Shown: piece by piece, positions 1-6,594 of the stretch
Position numbering within the stretch: position 1 is the first letter of the stretch
Layout: the number at the start of each line of letters is the position of its first letter
DNA from: Myxococcales bacterium
Lineage (GTDB): Bacteria > Myxococcota > Polyangia > Fen-1088
Direction: 5' to 3'
DNA: 6,768 bases
NCBI GenBank assembly: GCA_003153875.1
Contig: PMBY01000499.1
Coordinates: 19,619 to 26,386, forward strand
Notes under the pieces: model-generated
What the model was told of the DNA's origin: nothing
What the model saw: only the letters and a program-made list of their open reading frames with translations
Database searches by the model: none
Program-made: the position numbers and the translations under genes

Positions 1-1146
1 TACATCGATGACCGGCGCATCGACACGGATGATTGCAGCGGGCCGCGCAGCGCTCGCGCGGTGTTGTTCAACCCACGGGTGGACGCGGCGGTGCTGGAAA
101 CCGCACGCGGGGGGATTCTGCGCGAAGGTCTCGGCTTCGACATGTGCGATGTGGCCATCGTCACCAACATCGGCGAAGGCGACCACCTGGGCATGGGCGG
201 CATCGACACTGCCGAGCAACTGGCCGAGGTGAAGCGCACCGTGGTGGAGAACGTGGCCCCCACCGGCGCGGCCGTGCTCAACGCTGCGGATTCCATGACT
301 GTGGCCATGGCGCCCTACTGTCCTGGCTCGGTGATCTTCTTCGCGCGCGATCCCAAGCATCCGCTCATCGTCGCTCACCGCGCACGCGGCGGACGCGCCG
401 TGGTGGTGTGCAACGAGACGGTTGTGCTGGCCGAAGGCAGCCGCGAGCAGCGGGTGACCAGCCTGGGCGCGGTGCCGCTCACCCGCGACGGCCAGATCGG
501 CTTCCAAGTGGACAACGTGCTGGCTGCCACAGCGGCTTGTTGGTCAGTGGGCGTTTCTTGCGAAGTGATGCGCATGGCGCTGGCCACCTTCACCAGCGAC
601 ACTCGCAGCACGCCGGGGCGGTTCAACGTGCTTGAGTATGAAGAGGCCACCATCGTGGTCGACTACGGGCACAACGCCGACGCCTTGGTGGCGCTTATCG
701 ATGCCATTGGTCGCATGCCGCACGATCGGCGGCTGGTGGTGTACACCGCGGCCGGAGATCGGCGCAACGTGGACATCATTCGCCAGGCCGAGATCATCGG
801 CAACGGCTTTGACCACGTGATCATCTACGAGGACAAGTGCACGCGCGGCCGGCCCGATGGCGAGGTGGTGTCGCTCATGCACAGGGGGCTGGCGCGCAGC
901 ACGCGGGTGGCCGAGATCATCGAAACCCGGGGCGAGTTCCACGCCATCGAGACAGGGCTGCGCATGTTGTTGCCAGGGGATTTGATCTTGGTTCAAGTCG
1001 ACCAGGTGGATCCCTCGCTGGCCTTCATCGAGCAGTTTCTGGCCGCCAACCGCATGCCTGCGGCACCCGTCGCGCGCGTGCAGACAGGCACCCCCGCGGC
1101 GCAACCCGAGAAGCGCGCGTTGCCTTTGGGCCCACAAGTCGCGTGA
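1..1146 (+). CDS. cphA: Cyanophycin synthetase, C-terminal part (5' end outside window)
   Basis: Frame 1 is open from base 1 to the TGA at 1144-1146, giving 381 residues of a longer protein; the GTG at 61 is internal, because the preceding residues (YIDDRRI...GPRSAR) already fit the family. CphA polymerises aspartate and arginine into cyanophycin, a cytoplasmic nitrogen/carbon reserve, using ATP. Full enzymes are roughly 870-900 residues with an N-terminal ATP-grasp part and a C-terminal Mur-ligase-like part; only the latter is here. Visible motifs, numbered from base 1: ETARGGILREGL (33-44), NIGEGDHLGMGGI (56-68), the linker into the last Mur subdomain PGRFNV (205-210), VDYGHN (220-225), AGDRRN (251-256) and YEDKCTRGRPDGE (276-288). 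The last ~30 residues, Ala/Pro-rich, look like a non-conserved tail. The neighbour sodB is convergent, so this gene ends its own unit. Whether the ATP-grasp part is intact cannot be seen. Family assignment is strong; the exact polymer is inferred. Confidence 0.93.
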   Translation, partial: YIDDRRIDTDDCSGPRSARAVLFNPRVDAAVLETARGGILREGLGFDMCDVAIVTNIGEGDHLGMGGIDTAEQLAEVKRTVVENVAPTGAAVLNAADSMTVAMAPYCPGSVIFFARDPKHPLIVAHRARGGRAVVVCNETVVLAEGSREQRVTSLGAVPLTRDGQIGFQVDNVLAATAACWSVGVSCEVMRMALATFTSDTRSTPGRFNVLEYEEATIVVDYGHNADALVALIDAIGRMPHDRRLVVYTAAGDRRNVDIIRQAEIIGNGFDHVIIYEDKCTRGRPDGEVVSLMHRGLARSTRVAEIIETRGEFHAIETGLRMLLPGDLILVQVDQVDPSLAFIEQFLAANRMPAAPVARVQTGTPAAQPEKRALPLGPQVA

Positions 1147-1214
1147 TGGCCGCAGACTAGCAGAGAGAGTCGGAAAATCGGGGCCTCCAGGCCGCAGCTA
1201 GTGGCTCGCGGTTA

Positions 1215-1369
1215 GCGAGGGCGTGGGCGTGAGCGAGTTCGTGTGGGGTATGCGGGAGGCGGGTGGCGTAGAGCGAGGGCGTGAGCGGTCCGGGTGCCGC
1301 GGGACGCTCACGCGAGTCGCCCACGCAGGCCGCAAGCCGCTGGTCGCTCACGCTACCGCGACCGCTCAC
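1215..1369. repeat. Cluster of GC-rich short direct and inverted repeats between convergent cphA and sodB
   Basis: The 273 bases between the two gene ends contain no convincing gene. GCGTGAGCG occurs at 1227-1235 and 1279-1287, and its reverse complement CGCTCACGC at 1305-1313 and 1345-1353, with a truncated copy at 1363-1369. GCGAGGGCGTG occurs at 1215-1225 and 1273-1283. The copies at 1279-1287 and 1305-1313 can pair as a 9-bp stem, extended by TCC/GGA (1289-1291 with 1302-1304) past one bulged G. There is no T-tract on either side, so it is not a canonical intrinsic terminator, but such a hairpin could slow polymerase or protect 3' ends of both converging transcripts. Confidence 0.6.
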
Positions 1370-1419
1370 CCTGGCCGAACTGCGCTGGCCGCGACCTTCC
1401 CGACAGGCGGTGGGTTCCG

Positions 1420-1998
1420 CTACTTGAAGTTGTCGCTCGCAAACCGCCAGTTGACTAGTCTCCAGAACGCCTCCACGTAGTTCGCTCGCGCGTTTCGGTA
1501 GTCGACGTAGTAGGCGTGCTCCCACACGTCGCAGGTCAGGATGGCCTTCTGGCCGTCTTTGAGCGGCGTGCCGGCATTGCTCGCCTGCTGGATGCTGAGG
1601 CTCCCGTCGGCGCCTTTGACCAGCCAGGCCCAGCCCGAACCAAACAGCGTGACCGCTGCGTTGCTGAACTTCTCTTTGAAGGAGGCAAATCCGCCGAAGC
1701 TCTTGCTGACGGCGTCGGCCAAGGGGCCGCTCGGCTCGCCGCCGCCCTGGGGCGCGAGGCAGTTCCAGTAGAAGCTGTGGTTCCAAACTTGGGCCGCGTT
1801 GTTGAAGATCCCGCCCGAGGCCTTTTTGATGATCTCCTCCAGCGCGAGGTCGGCGAATTCGGTGCCAGCAATTAGCTTGTTCAGGTTGGCCACGTAGGTC
1901 GCGTGGTGCTTGCCGTAGTGGTACTCGATGGTCTCCTTCGAGATGTGCGGGGCCAGTGCGTCCTTGGCGTAGGGAAGTTCAGGCAGCTTGTGTTCCAC
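1420..1998 (-). CDS. sodB: Superoxide dismutase, Fe type
   Basis: Converts superoxide to oxygen and hydrogen peroxide in the cytoplasm. The 192-residue length matches the typical bacterial FeSOD (about 193). All four metal ligands of the Fe/Mn family are present: H27 in the YHYGKHH segment, H74 in AAQVWNHSFYW, and D157 and H161 in DVWEHAYYVDYRNARANY. Gln70, immediately before VWNH, is the position where FeSODs carry the active-site glutamine (MnSODs usually have Gly there and Gln later), and the later segment FGSGWAWL (119-126) also fits the Fe type. The start is GTG at 1998, six bases downstream of an AGGAGG core within a longer AGGAGGAGGA, so it is well supported despite the rare codon. No signal peptide is visible. 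It is separated from the upstream lipoprotein gene by 107 bases, so it may have its own promoter. A cambialistic Fe/Mn enzyme cannot be excluded. Confidence 0.96.
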   Translation of the reverse strand: MEHKLPELPYAKDALAPHISKETIEYHYGKHHATYVANLNKLIAGTEFADLALEEIIKKASGGIFNNAAQVWNHSFYWNCLAPQGGGEPSGPLADAVSKSFGGFASFKEKFSNAAVTLFGSGWAWLVKGADGSLSIQQASNAGTPLKDGQKAILTCDVWEHAYYVDYRNARANYVEAFWRLVNWRFASDNFK

Positions 1999-2010
1999 GG
2001 TCCTCCTCCT
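1999..2010 (-). promoter_or_regulatory. Strong ribosome binding site deciding the sodB GTG start
   Basis: On the minus strand AGGAGGAGGA (2001-2010) lies directly before the GTG start, with six bases between the upstream AGGAGG core and the codon. It selects GTG at 1998 and predicts efficient translation. Confidence 0.8.
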
Positions 2011-2105
2011 TGCTTGGCTAGGATGACACGAGTTGCCGCAGAGTTACGTGATCTTTTCATTAGCAGAGGGGAGCGGCCGACGGCAAGACGGGCGCGAGGG
2101 CGAGG

Positions 2106-2417
2106 CTAGTGCCGAAAGTTGTGTTGCTGCTCTTGCTGTTGCCGGGCCTGCATCATCGAGATGGTGGCCATTCCGGCTGGCGCTGCACCGAGGGTGGCGC
2201 TACGACTACTGGGGCCGGCCTGGCATACGCAGCCGACGTGGTTGGCCATGATCGCGACCGCGGACAGCCCCATGCCGATTTCCGCACACTGCTGGGTGCA
2301 GTCGGCTGCCGCGGTGCCGGGGACGTGGAAGCCCCCGCTGGCCCCGATGGGGGTCTCGCATCCCAGTGGACCGAACATGGACAACGACGCCAGCACAAGT
2401 ACTCGCTTGCTGAACAT
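2106..2417 (-). CDS. Small Cys-motif putative lipoprotein, function unknown
   Basis: I do not recognise a named family with a known function. I chose ATG at 2417 (103 residues) rather than the longer ORF because a GAAGGAGGGG ribosome binding site lies just upstream and the resulting N-terminus, MFSKRVLVLASLSMFGPLGC, is a good lipoprotein signal: Lys/Arg, a hydrophobic core, then Cys20. The residue at -3 is Pro rather than Leu, so the lipobox is imperfect. The mature part has a short Gly-rich linker, then a compact motif: C40-X3-C44, a hydrophobic stretch containing GMGLSAVAIMANHVG, then C63-X-C65. This spacing suggests two disulfides or a small metal site. The C-terminus (about 90-100) is Gln-rich (ARQQQEQQH). 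I recall similar short CX3C...MANxVGCVC proteins from deltaproteobacterial genomes, without a known role. It lies 107 bases upstream of sodB on the same strand. Gene reality is likely; function is unknown. Confidence 0.75.
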   Translation of the reverse strand: MFSKRVLVLASLSMFGPLGCETPIGASGGFHVPGTAAADCTQQCAEIGMGLSAVAIMANHVGCVCQAGPSSRSATLGAAPAGMATISMMQARQQQEQQHNFRH

Positions 2418-2469
2418 GAACCCCTCCTTCGCCTGGTCCGGGTATTCTCGCACGGCTGCCATTGACCGC

Positions 2470-2496
2470 ATAATTTCTGGGCGCCGGCCCTGACAA
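2470..2496 (-). promoter_or_regulatory. Candidate promoter for the small lipoprotein gene
   Basis: On the minus strand a TTGTCA -35-like hexamer (2491-2496, five of six consensus bases) is followed after 15 bases by AATTAT (2470-2475, four of six), in an AT-rich patch within GC-rich DNA. Transcription would start about 46 bases before the ATG at 2417. The spacer is shorter than the preferred 17, so this is tentative. Confidence 0.3.
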
Positions 2497-2516
2497 GGGC
2501 GAGCCCCAGCCCCACC

Positions 2517-4550
2517 TCACGCCTGGGAGCGCTTGTTGCGGTCCAGGCTGGCGTGGGGTCGCAGATCCTCGGGACGGATCTCCCACAAGGGCGGTCGCGA
2601 ATAGAACAGCAGTCGACCGTCCTGGTCACGGCGGTCCAGGCAGCGGTGCGGGCAGTCGCCCCGGCAGTGATGCTCGACGAAATTCAGGGCCGCCGCAGCG
2701 GCCTCGCCCGCGGCGTCCAGACGATAGGCCGAATCCACCACGCCCTTCTCTACCAGCAGATTGCGCAGGTCGGTGACCAGGCCGACGACTTCAGCCTCGG
2801 ACGGATCGGCGTTGGGCGCTCGTCCCTCCAACCAACCCAGGAAGAAACGAGCGAAAGCCAGCGCCGCATGCTCGATGGCTGCCAGCGACGAGCGGCGGGC
2901 TGAGGGCGCCGCTCGATTGGCTTCATTGACGGCCTGGTAGATTTCGCTGGCCAGGTCCAACTCGGCCACTTCGCGCAGCGTAATTCGCGTGGCCGCCTCC
3001 CCGATGCGATGCAGAAGCGAATCTCGACCCTCTTGTTCGTGCCCGCGCGTGTTTCGTGGCTCGGCCGCGGTGGCTTCGGCGGCCACGGCCAGCGAACGCA
3101 TGGCCAGGTGAACGAGAAACTCGGGATCGCCGTCGTCCATGTTGGCGGCAACCTGCAGGCAGAGCTTGGCTCGCTTGTCATCGCCGGCCGCGCGCAGCAC
3201 CCGGGCCTGGTGGCGCAGCATTCGTCCGAGGCGCTCGATTTCGCCGGTGGCCACCATGCGTTCGAGCAGGACTGGCATGACTTTGTCCAGGCGCCGGGTC
3301 ATCTCGCTCTCCAGGCCGCGGCTGGTCTTGGCCCGGCTGGGACGGCTGATGGCCGCGAGGGCCGGACGCATGACTTCCTCTCCCGGCTCCAGGTACCAGT
3401 ATTCGAAGCCGGGACTGGTCAGCAGAGCACGAAGTGCGTTCGCGTTCAGGTGTTTGCGCGCGGGCAGAGGCTCGGGGGCTGCGCGCGCACCGGACAGCAT
3501 GGGCTGCATGGCGCGCAAGGCAGACTGAATGTCTGGCTCCTCATCCACGCTGGCCGGCCGTGCGCGCTCACGCGCTTCTTGCAAGATGCTGAGTCCAACC
3601 TCAAGCGGCACATGGCCCGACAGGGGCGTCATCATTTCGCGCTCGCGCGCGATGAACTCTTCTGCCTCGCGTTTGCTGGCCGGGGCGTGCACCAGGGCAT
3701 CGCGCACGCCGTCCACCAGGCTGATGAGAAAGTGCACCAAGGTGAAGGCGGGCGGTCGCGGGATCACGAAGGTCAAGGCGAAGCACGAATCACCATCGGA
3801 GCCCGTGGCGAAACAGGTCGCCTCTCGCCAGACCGGCTTGACCTCGCCCGAAAAGCCCTGCGTGCGCAGCGCCTCCAGCAAGCGCGTGGTCACGGCCGCC
3901 TCGTTGGCATCCTTGGTGGTCGCGGCGAGTCCGGCCAAGAAATCCGCCGTCTCCTTGCTGGGGTTGGCGCCGAGAAGGGCAATCAGTTCCCGGCGCCGCT
4001 CGGAATCGTCTTCGACAGTCAGCAGGTGACCCAACACCACGGTCACGCGGCCGGCATCCGAGCCCGCCAGGTGGACGAGCGCTTGGGAAAAGCCACTGCG
4101 GTCCTGTGCAGGCGTGCTGCGGTAGGCGGCGCGAATGGCCTCGGCCGCAAACGAATCGTCACCAGCCTCGGTGACCATCTCGCGCACGGGAAGCTCCAGC
4201 AACACGCCCCGCTCGTCAGGGGAGAGCGTGTGTGTGGTGCCCGGGGAATACTCCTGGATGGCGGCGGCGGCGGCGGCGCGCTGATGCAGCGGCGCCCCGG
4301 GGTCGAGCATGACCGGCACCAACAGCGGCCCGCATGGGGTGCCGGCCAGCCAGCCCAGCGCCTCGGCCACCAGTCGCGCGCGCCGCCGGTCGCTCTTGCG
4401 CAGGGCCGCGGTCAGTACGAAGAGAGCGTTTTCGTCGAGGCGATCTTTCCACGGCGCCAGCGCTGCGTGGAAGTGATCTTTCTGCGGAAATGGGCCTTCC
4501 TCGTAGGCCGCAATTCGGGCCATCAGCTCGTCGGTGCGGATGGCAGACAT
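2517..4550 (-). CDS. Large alpha-helical (HEAT-like) repeat protein, function unknown
   Basis: No confident family. The protein is about 677 residues from ATG at 4550; ATG at 4562 (681) and TTG at 4574 (685) are alternatives. None has a strong Shine-Dalgarno; I prefer 4550 because GGTGG lies five bases upstream and the protein then starts MSAIRTDELM. Residues ~1-235 are Ala/Leu-rich helices of the kind seen in HEAT or related repeats (ALFVLTAALRKSD, RARLVAEALGWLAG, ETADFLAGLAATT). Around 235-320 is a different, partly beta segment (KPVWREATCF...DGDSCFALTFVIPRP...LVHFLISLVDGVRDAL). Residues ~320-560 return to helices, including VMPVLLERMVATGEIERLGRML. Near the C-terminus (627-637) a Cys/His cluster, HHCRGDCPHRC, could bind a metal, followed by DRRDQDGRLLFYSRPPLWEI. 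No signal peptide or membrane span is evident, so it is probably cytoplasmic. It follows the PNP gene by 132 bases on the same strand and may be co-transcribed. HEAT-type scaffolds usually mediate protein contacts; a role here is guesswork. Confidence 0.75.
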   Translation of the reverse strand: MSAIRTDELMARIAAYEEGPFPQKDHFHAALAPWKDRLDENALFVLTAALRKSDRRRARLVAEALGWLAGTPCGPLLVPVMLDPGAPLHQRAAAAAAIQEYSPGTTHTLSPDERGVLLELPVREMVTEAGDDSFAAEAIRAAYRSTPAQDRSGFSQALVHLAGSDAGRVTVVLGHLLTVEDDSERRRELIALLGANPSKETADFLAGLAATTKDANEAAVTTRLLEALRTQGFSGEVKPVWREATCFATGSDGDSCFALTFVIPRPPAFTLVHFLISLVDGVRDALVHAPASKREAEEFIAREREMMTPLSGHVPLEVGLSILQEARERARPASVDEEPDIQSALRAMQPMLSGARAAPEPLPARKHLNANALRALLTSPGFEYWYLEPGEEVMRPALAAISRPSRAKTSRGLESEMTRRLDKVMPVLLERMVATGEIERLGRMLRHQARVLRAAGDDKRAKLCLQVAANMDDGDPEFLVHLAMRSLAVAAEATAAEPRNTRGHEQEGRDSLLHRIGEAATRITLREVAELDLASEIYQAVNEANRAAPSARRSSLAAIEHAALAFARFFLGWLEGRAPNADPSEAEVVGLVTDLRNLLVEKGVVDSAYRLDAAGEAAAAALNFVEHHCRGDCPHRCLDRRDQDGRLLFYSRPPLWEIRPEDLRPHASLDRNKRSQA

Positions 4551-4616
4551 TGCCGCCACCATAGCACCGCCCAAAGGCTGATAGGCAACACCAATTCCTC
4601 GATAGCCGCAAAAGGT

Positions 4617-4664
4617 CGTGGACGTGGCCGTGGTCGTAAACGTGGCCGTGGCCCTGGCCGAAGC
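4617..4664. repeat. Degenerate 6-base tandem repeat between PNP and helical-repeat genes
   Basis: Eight consecutive hexamers of consensus CGTGGC: CGTGGA, CGTGGC, CGTGGT, CGTAAA, CGTGGC, CGTGGC, CCTGGC and CGAAGC. The tract is bounded by a perfect 7-base inverted repeat, CGATAGC at 4600-4606 and GCTATCG at 4663-4669. It lies in the 132-base spacer and outside both genes. No T-tract follows on the minus strand apart from a TTTT within the spacer (4610-4613), so it is not a clear terminator. Confidence 0.7.
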
Positions 4665-4682
4665 TATCGTCCGTCAGGTGCT

Positions 4683-5519
4683 CTACAGCCTCGCCACCAC
4701 CCCTTGCAGCAACTCGCCCATGCGCGCGGCGCCGCCGGCTGCCGCGCTGGTCACGTCTTCGTGTCGCAGCGGCGTGCTCAGGATGCCGGCTGCCGGGTTG
4801 GCCACCAGTGACAGGCCGAGAACCTTGAGGCCTGCGTGGCGCGCGGCAATGACTTCGTGGACAGTGGACATGCCCACCAAGTCCGCGCCCAGGGTACGCA
4901 GCATTCGCACCTCCGCAGGGGTCTCGTAGGAGGGGCCGCACATGCCCGCGTACACGCCTTCACGCAAGGGCTTGCCGCCGAGCGCCTGCGCCACTTGTGC
5001 TGCCAGGACGCGCAGGGCAGGCGTGTAGGTGTCGGTCATGTCCACGAAGCGAGGCCCCAAACGTTCGTCATTGGCGCCGGCCAGGGGCGATAGGCCGGTC
5101 AGATTCAGGTGGTCGCGGATGCACACGATCTCACCCACGGCTAGCCCCGGCTCGATGCCACCCGCCACGTTGGTCACCACCACAGTCCCCACACCCAGCG
5201 CTGCGGCCACTCGCACGCCGAAACCGATTTCCGCTGGCGCATATCCCTCGTACGCATGCACGCGACCACACAGCACCAGTGCGTTCTTGCTCGCCATCCT
5301 GCCAAACAGGAGTCGGCCCGGATGGCCCGCCACCGTGGTCTCAGGAAAGCACGGGAGCTGGGCGTAGTCGATGGAGCGGACGCCTGTCAAGGATGCGGAA
5401 GCCGCGGTCAGGCCCGAGCCAAGTACGATGGCCACCTGGGCCCCGGTAACGCCCAGGTGCTGACGAACCGCGTCCGCAGCCACCAACACGCGGTCACGAA
5501 GGCTGGCAGAAAGTTTCAT
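4683..5519 (-). CDS. Purine nucleoside phosphorylase (trimeric, PNP/MTAP type)
   Basis: Cleaves purine (deoxy)nucleosides with phosphate to free base and (deoxy)ribose 1-phosphate in the cytoplasm, in purine salvage. From ATG at 5519 the protein has 278 residues, near the ~270-290 usual for this family; the open frame continues upstream to 5657, but those ~46 residues are Arg-rich and unlike the family. Motifs line up with mammalian-type PNP: LGSGL (33-37), GHPGRL (65-70), GRVHAYEGY (85-93; phosphate and ribose contacts), VTNVAGG (115-121), IRDHLNLTG (134-142), GPSYETPAE (195-203), GADLVGMSTVHEVIAARH (211-228), and N241. Glu199, Met217 and Asn241 correspond to the human E201/M219/N243 base-binding residues, and the Glu-Asn pair predicts preference for inosine and guanosine over adenosine. 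No strong ribosome binding site is visible before the ATG. It is divergent from the lipoprotein gene at 5704 and probably first of a unit with the helical-repeat gene. The symbol could be punA or deoD-like; I leave it blank. Confidence 0.94.
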   Translation of the reverse strand: MKLSASLRDRVLVAADAVRQHLGVTGAQVAIVLGSGLTAASASLTGVRSIDYAQLPCFPETTVAGHPGRLLFGRMASKNALVLCGRVHAYEGYAPAEIGFGVRVAAALGVGTVVVTNVAGGIEPGLAVGEIVCIRDHLNLTGLSPLAGANDERLGPRFVDMTDTYTPALRVLAAQVAQALGGKPLREGVYAGMCGPSYETPAEVRMLRTLGADLVGMSTVHEVIAARHAGLKVLGLSLVANPAAGILSTPLRHEDVTSAAAGGAARMGELLQGVVARL

Positions 5520-5628
5520 GGTGCGGCGGAGTCTACCAGCCGTGGCGCGTGGAAGCGTCAGAGTCTCACAGCGTCGCCGGCGGACAGCCGAAGCGCGTTG
5601 CGTTATGCACAGGGAGTGGAGCCGGAGA

Positions 5629-5657
5629 ATTACTTGAGATATGTTTTCCCATCTCAA
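5629..5657 (-). promoter_or_regulatory. Candidate sigma-70-like promoter for the PNP gene
   Basis: On the minus strand TTGAGA (5652-5657, five of six -35 consensus bases) is followed after exactly 17 bases by AGTAAT (5629-5634, four of six -10 bases). The site sits in a noticeably AT-rich patch. It would give a leader of about 100 bases before the ATG at 5519. It coincides almost completely with the palindrome at 5633-5658, so a repressor bound there would block it. Confidence 0.35.
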
Positions 5658-5658
5658 G
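5633..5658. promoter_or_regulatory. Perfect 8-base inverted repeat, candidate operator in the divergent promoter region
   Basis: CTTGAGAT (5633-5640) and ATCTCAAG (5651-5658) form a perfect inverted repeat around a 10-base spacer. It lies between the divergent PNP and lipoprotein genes, 45 bases before the ATG at 5704. The geometry, two 8-base half-sites about 18 bases centre to centre, fits binding by a dimeric regulator. No regulator gene is in the window. A transcribed hairpin is the alternative reading. Confidence 0.5.
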
Positions 5659-5703
5659 GGCTTCTGCTATTGAGTATGTGTAAACACCAACCGAGAGGGT
5701 GAC

Positions 5704-6531
5704 ATGAACGCAAGGAAAAATATGATCGCAAAGTCCAGTATTGCTTTGGCCTCATTCGCCCTTTGTGGCGCTTTCGTGATGTTCGGAGGCGCCTGCGGCA
5801 GCGGCGGCTCGCCGCCCCCCGCCCCAAGCGACGAAGTGACCTTCAAAGACGGCAAGGCCCAGGGACCGATGACTGGGTACGCCTACATCGCGCTCGGCCT
5901 TCAGAACAGCGAGACTTCTCCGCTGTGCGAGGAAACTCCGGACGATCCGAACGATCCGAACAATCCGTACAGCTTCCTGCGACCGATCACCGCTCCCGAT
6001 CCCAACACATGCGACAAACCCCACGCCACATGTCCCACCACAGGCAGGACGATGTGGAACTCCAGTTCCGCTCTTTGCATAACGGGTTCCATCCCCAAGG
6101 TCCAGGGCGTCGACTATACATCCGACTGGGGGCTTCAGATCGCCACGAACAGCAGCTCCCCGCCGGCTGACAGCAGCGGCAACGGCAGTACCCTTGGAAA
6201 AACCTATTCTACCATCACGTACGACATCACCCCTGAGGCGGTCACACCGACCAACACCGCCATCCGGGCTGTCATTCACCTTATCAGTCAGGAATGCTTC
6301 GCTGACCCCTACTGCGCGACTATTCCGGCATCTGGCGCGGTCCTCAAACTCACCGACTTCAACACTGAGTGCTGGAATGGCACCGTTTGTGGTGCGGGTG
6401 CCGCCTGCAAACAACTCAAGCCAGAAGACGTTCCCAACATCGACAAGGTTGGCGTGCAAATCTCCTCGGATATACAAAACGCCTACGTAGTGAACAACTT
6501 CTGCCTCAACAACATCAAGTTCGGGAAGTAG
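5704..6531 (+). CDS. Cys-rich secreted lipoprotein, possible carbohydrate-binding-like beta-sandwich
   Basis: A 275-residue protein with a lipoprotein-type N-terminus: Arg/Lys-rich start, hydrophobic core (IALASFALCGAFVMF, 13-27), Cys31 after GGA (loose lipobox), then a Gly/Ser/Pro-rich spacer to ~42. ATG at 5704 follows GAGG with five bases between; ATG at 5722 (residue 7) after AAGGA is also possible and leaves the signal intact. The mature part has ten further cysteines (75, 103, 110, 125, 198, 204, 223, 229, 235, 267), an even number that suggests disulfides outside the cytoplasm. Segments TGYAYIALG (57-65), SDWGLQIATN (140-149), TYSTITYDI (167-175), AIRAVIHLIS (186-195), VLKLTDFNTECW (213-224) and VGVQISSDIQNAYVVNNFCLNNIKF (249-273) look like alternating strands of a beta-sandwich, as in some myxobacterial secreted or carbohydrate-binding proteins; this is inference. 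A DPN repeat lies at 81-87. By eye the gene is lower in GC than its neighbours. It is monocistronic, ending at an intrinsic terminator. Confidence 0.82.
   Translation: MNARKNMIAKSSIALASFALCGAFVMFGGACGSGGSPPPAPSDEVTFKDGKAQGPMTGYAYIALGLQNSETSPLCEETPDDPNDPNNPYSFLRPITAPDPNTCDKPHATCPTTGRTMWNSSSALCITGSIPKVQGVDYTSDWGLQIATNSSSPPADSSGNGSTLGKTYSTITYDITPEAVTPTNTAIRAVIHLISQECFADPYCATIPASGAVLKLTDFNTECWNGTVCGAGAACKQLKPEDVPNIDKVGVQISSDIQNAYVVNNFCLNNIKFGK
5944..5970 (+). repeat. 9-base tandem repeat inside the lipoprotein gene
   Basis: Two exact copies of GATCCGAAC (5944-5952, 5953-5961) are followed by a diverged third, AATCCGTAC. In frame they encode the Asp-Pro-Asn run at residues 81-87, probably a flexible surface loop between two strands. 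Copy number could vary without shifting the frame. Confidence 0.75.
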
Positions 6532-6550
6532 CCGCAGCCTAGTTCAAACC

Positions 6551-6581
6551 AAACGGGGTACTTCGGTACCCCGTTTTTTTT
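6551..6581 (+). terminator. Intrinsic terminator of the lipoprotein gene
   Basis: A perfect 11-bp stem (AAACGGGGTAC with GTACCCCGTTT, 6551-6561 and 6566-6576) closes on a C(TTCG)G tetraloop and runs into eight consecutive T (6574-6581). It begins 20 bases after the stop codon of the lipoprotein gene. Every element of a Rho-independent terminator is present. Confidence 0.96.
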
Positions 6582-6594
6582 GTGTCATTTGAGA

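Noticed and set aside
1227..1369. Possible CRISPR array from the repeated GCGTGAGCG/CGCTCACGC words
   Set aside because: Repeats are only 9 bases, occur in both orientations and lack uniform spacers; no cas gene is present.
1157..1786. 209-residue minus-strand open frame spanning the cphA-sodB spacer
   Set aside because: It overlaps sodB out of frame, and in the spacer it translates simple repeats. No start site or domain is recognisable.
2418..2471. Longer start for the small lipoprotein (18 extra residues)
   Set aside because: ATG at 2417 has a clear GAAGGAGGGG site and yields a proper signal peptide, while the longer form buries it.
3009..4811. 600-residue plus-strand open frame
   Set aside because: It lies antisense to the helical-repeat gene and its composition (His, Arg, Gln, Gly-rich) is that of a shadow frame in GC-rich DNA. 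The minus-strand protein is much more protein-like.
4216..4941. Minus-strand open frame across the end of PNP and the spacer, encoding a His-rich run (GHGHVYDHGHVHD) from the tandem repeat
   Set aside because: It overlaps PNP and the helical-repeat gene in another frame, is otherwise Arg/Gly-rich, and has no ribosome binding site. The His run is a by-product of the hexamer repeat.
5520..5657. N-terminal extension of PNP by 46 residues
   Set aside because: The extension is Arg-rich with no family resemblance, and it would cover the promoter region and palindrome. Start at 5519 gives a normal family length.
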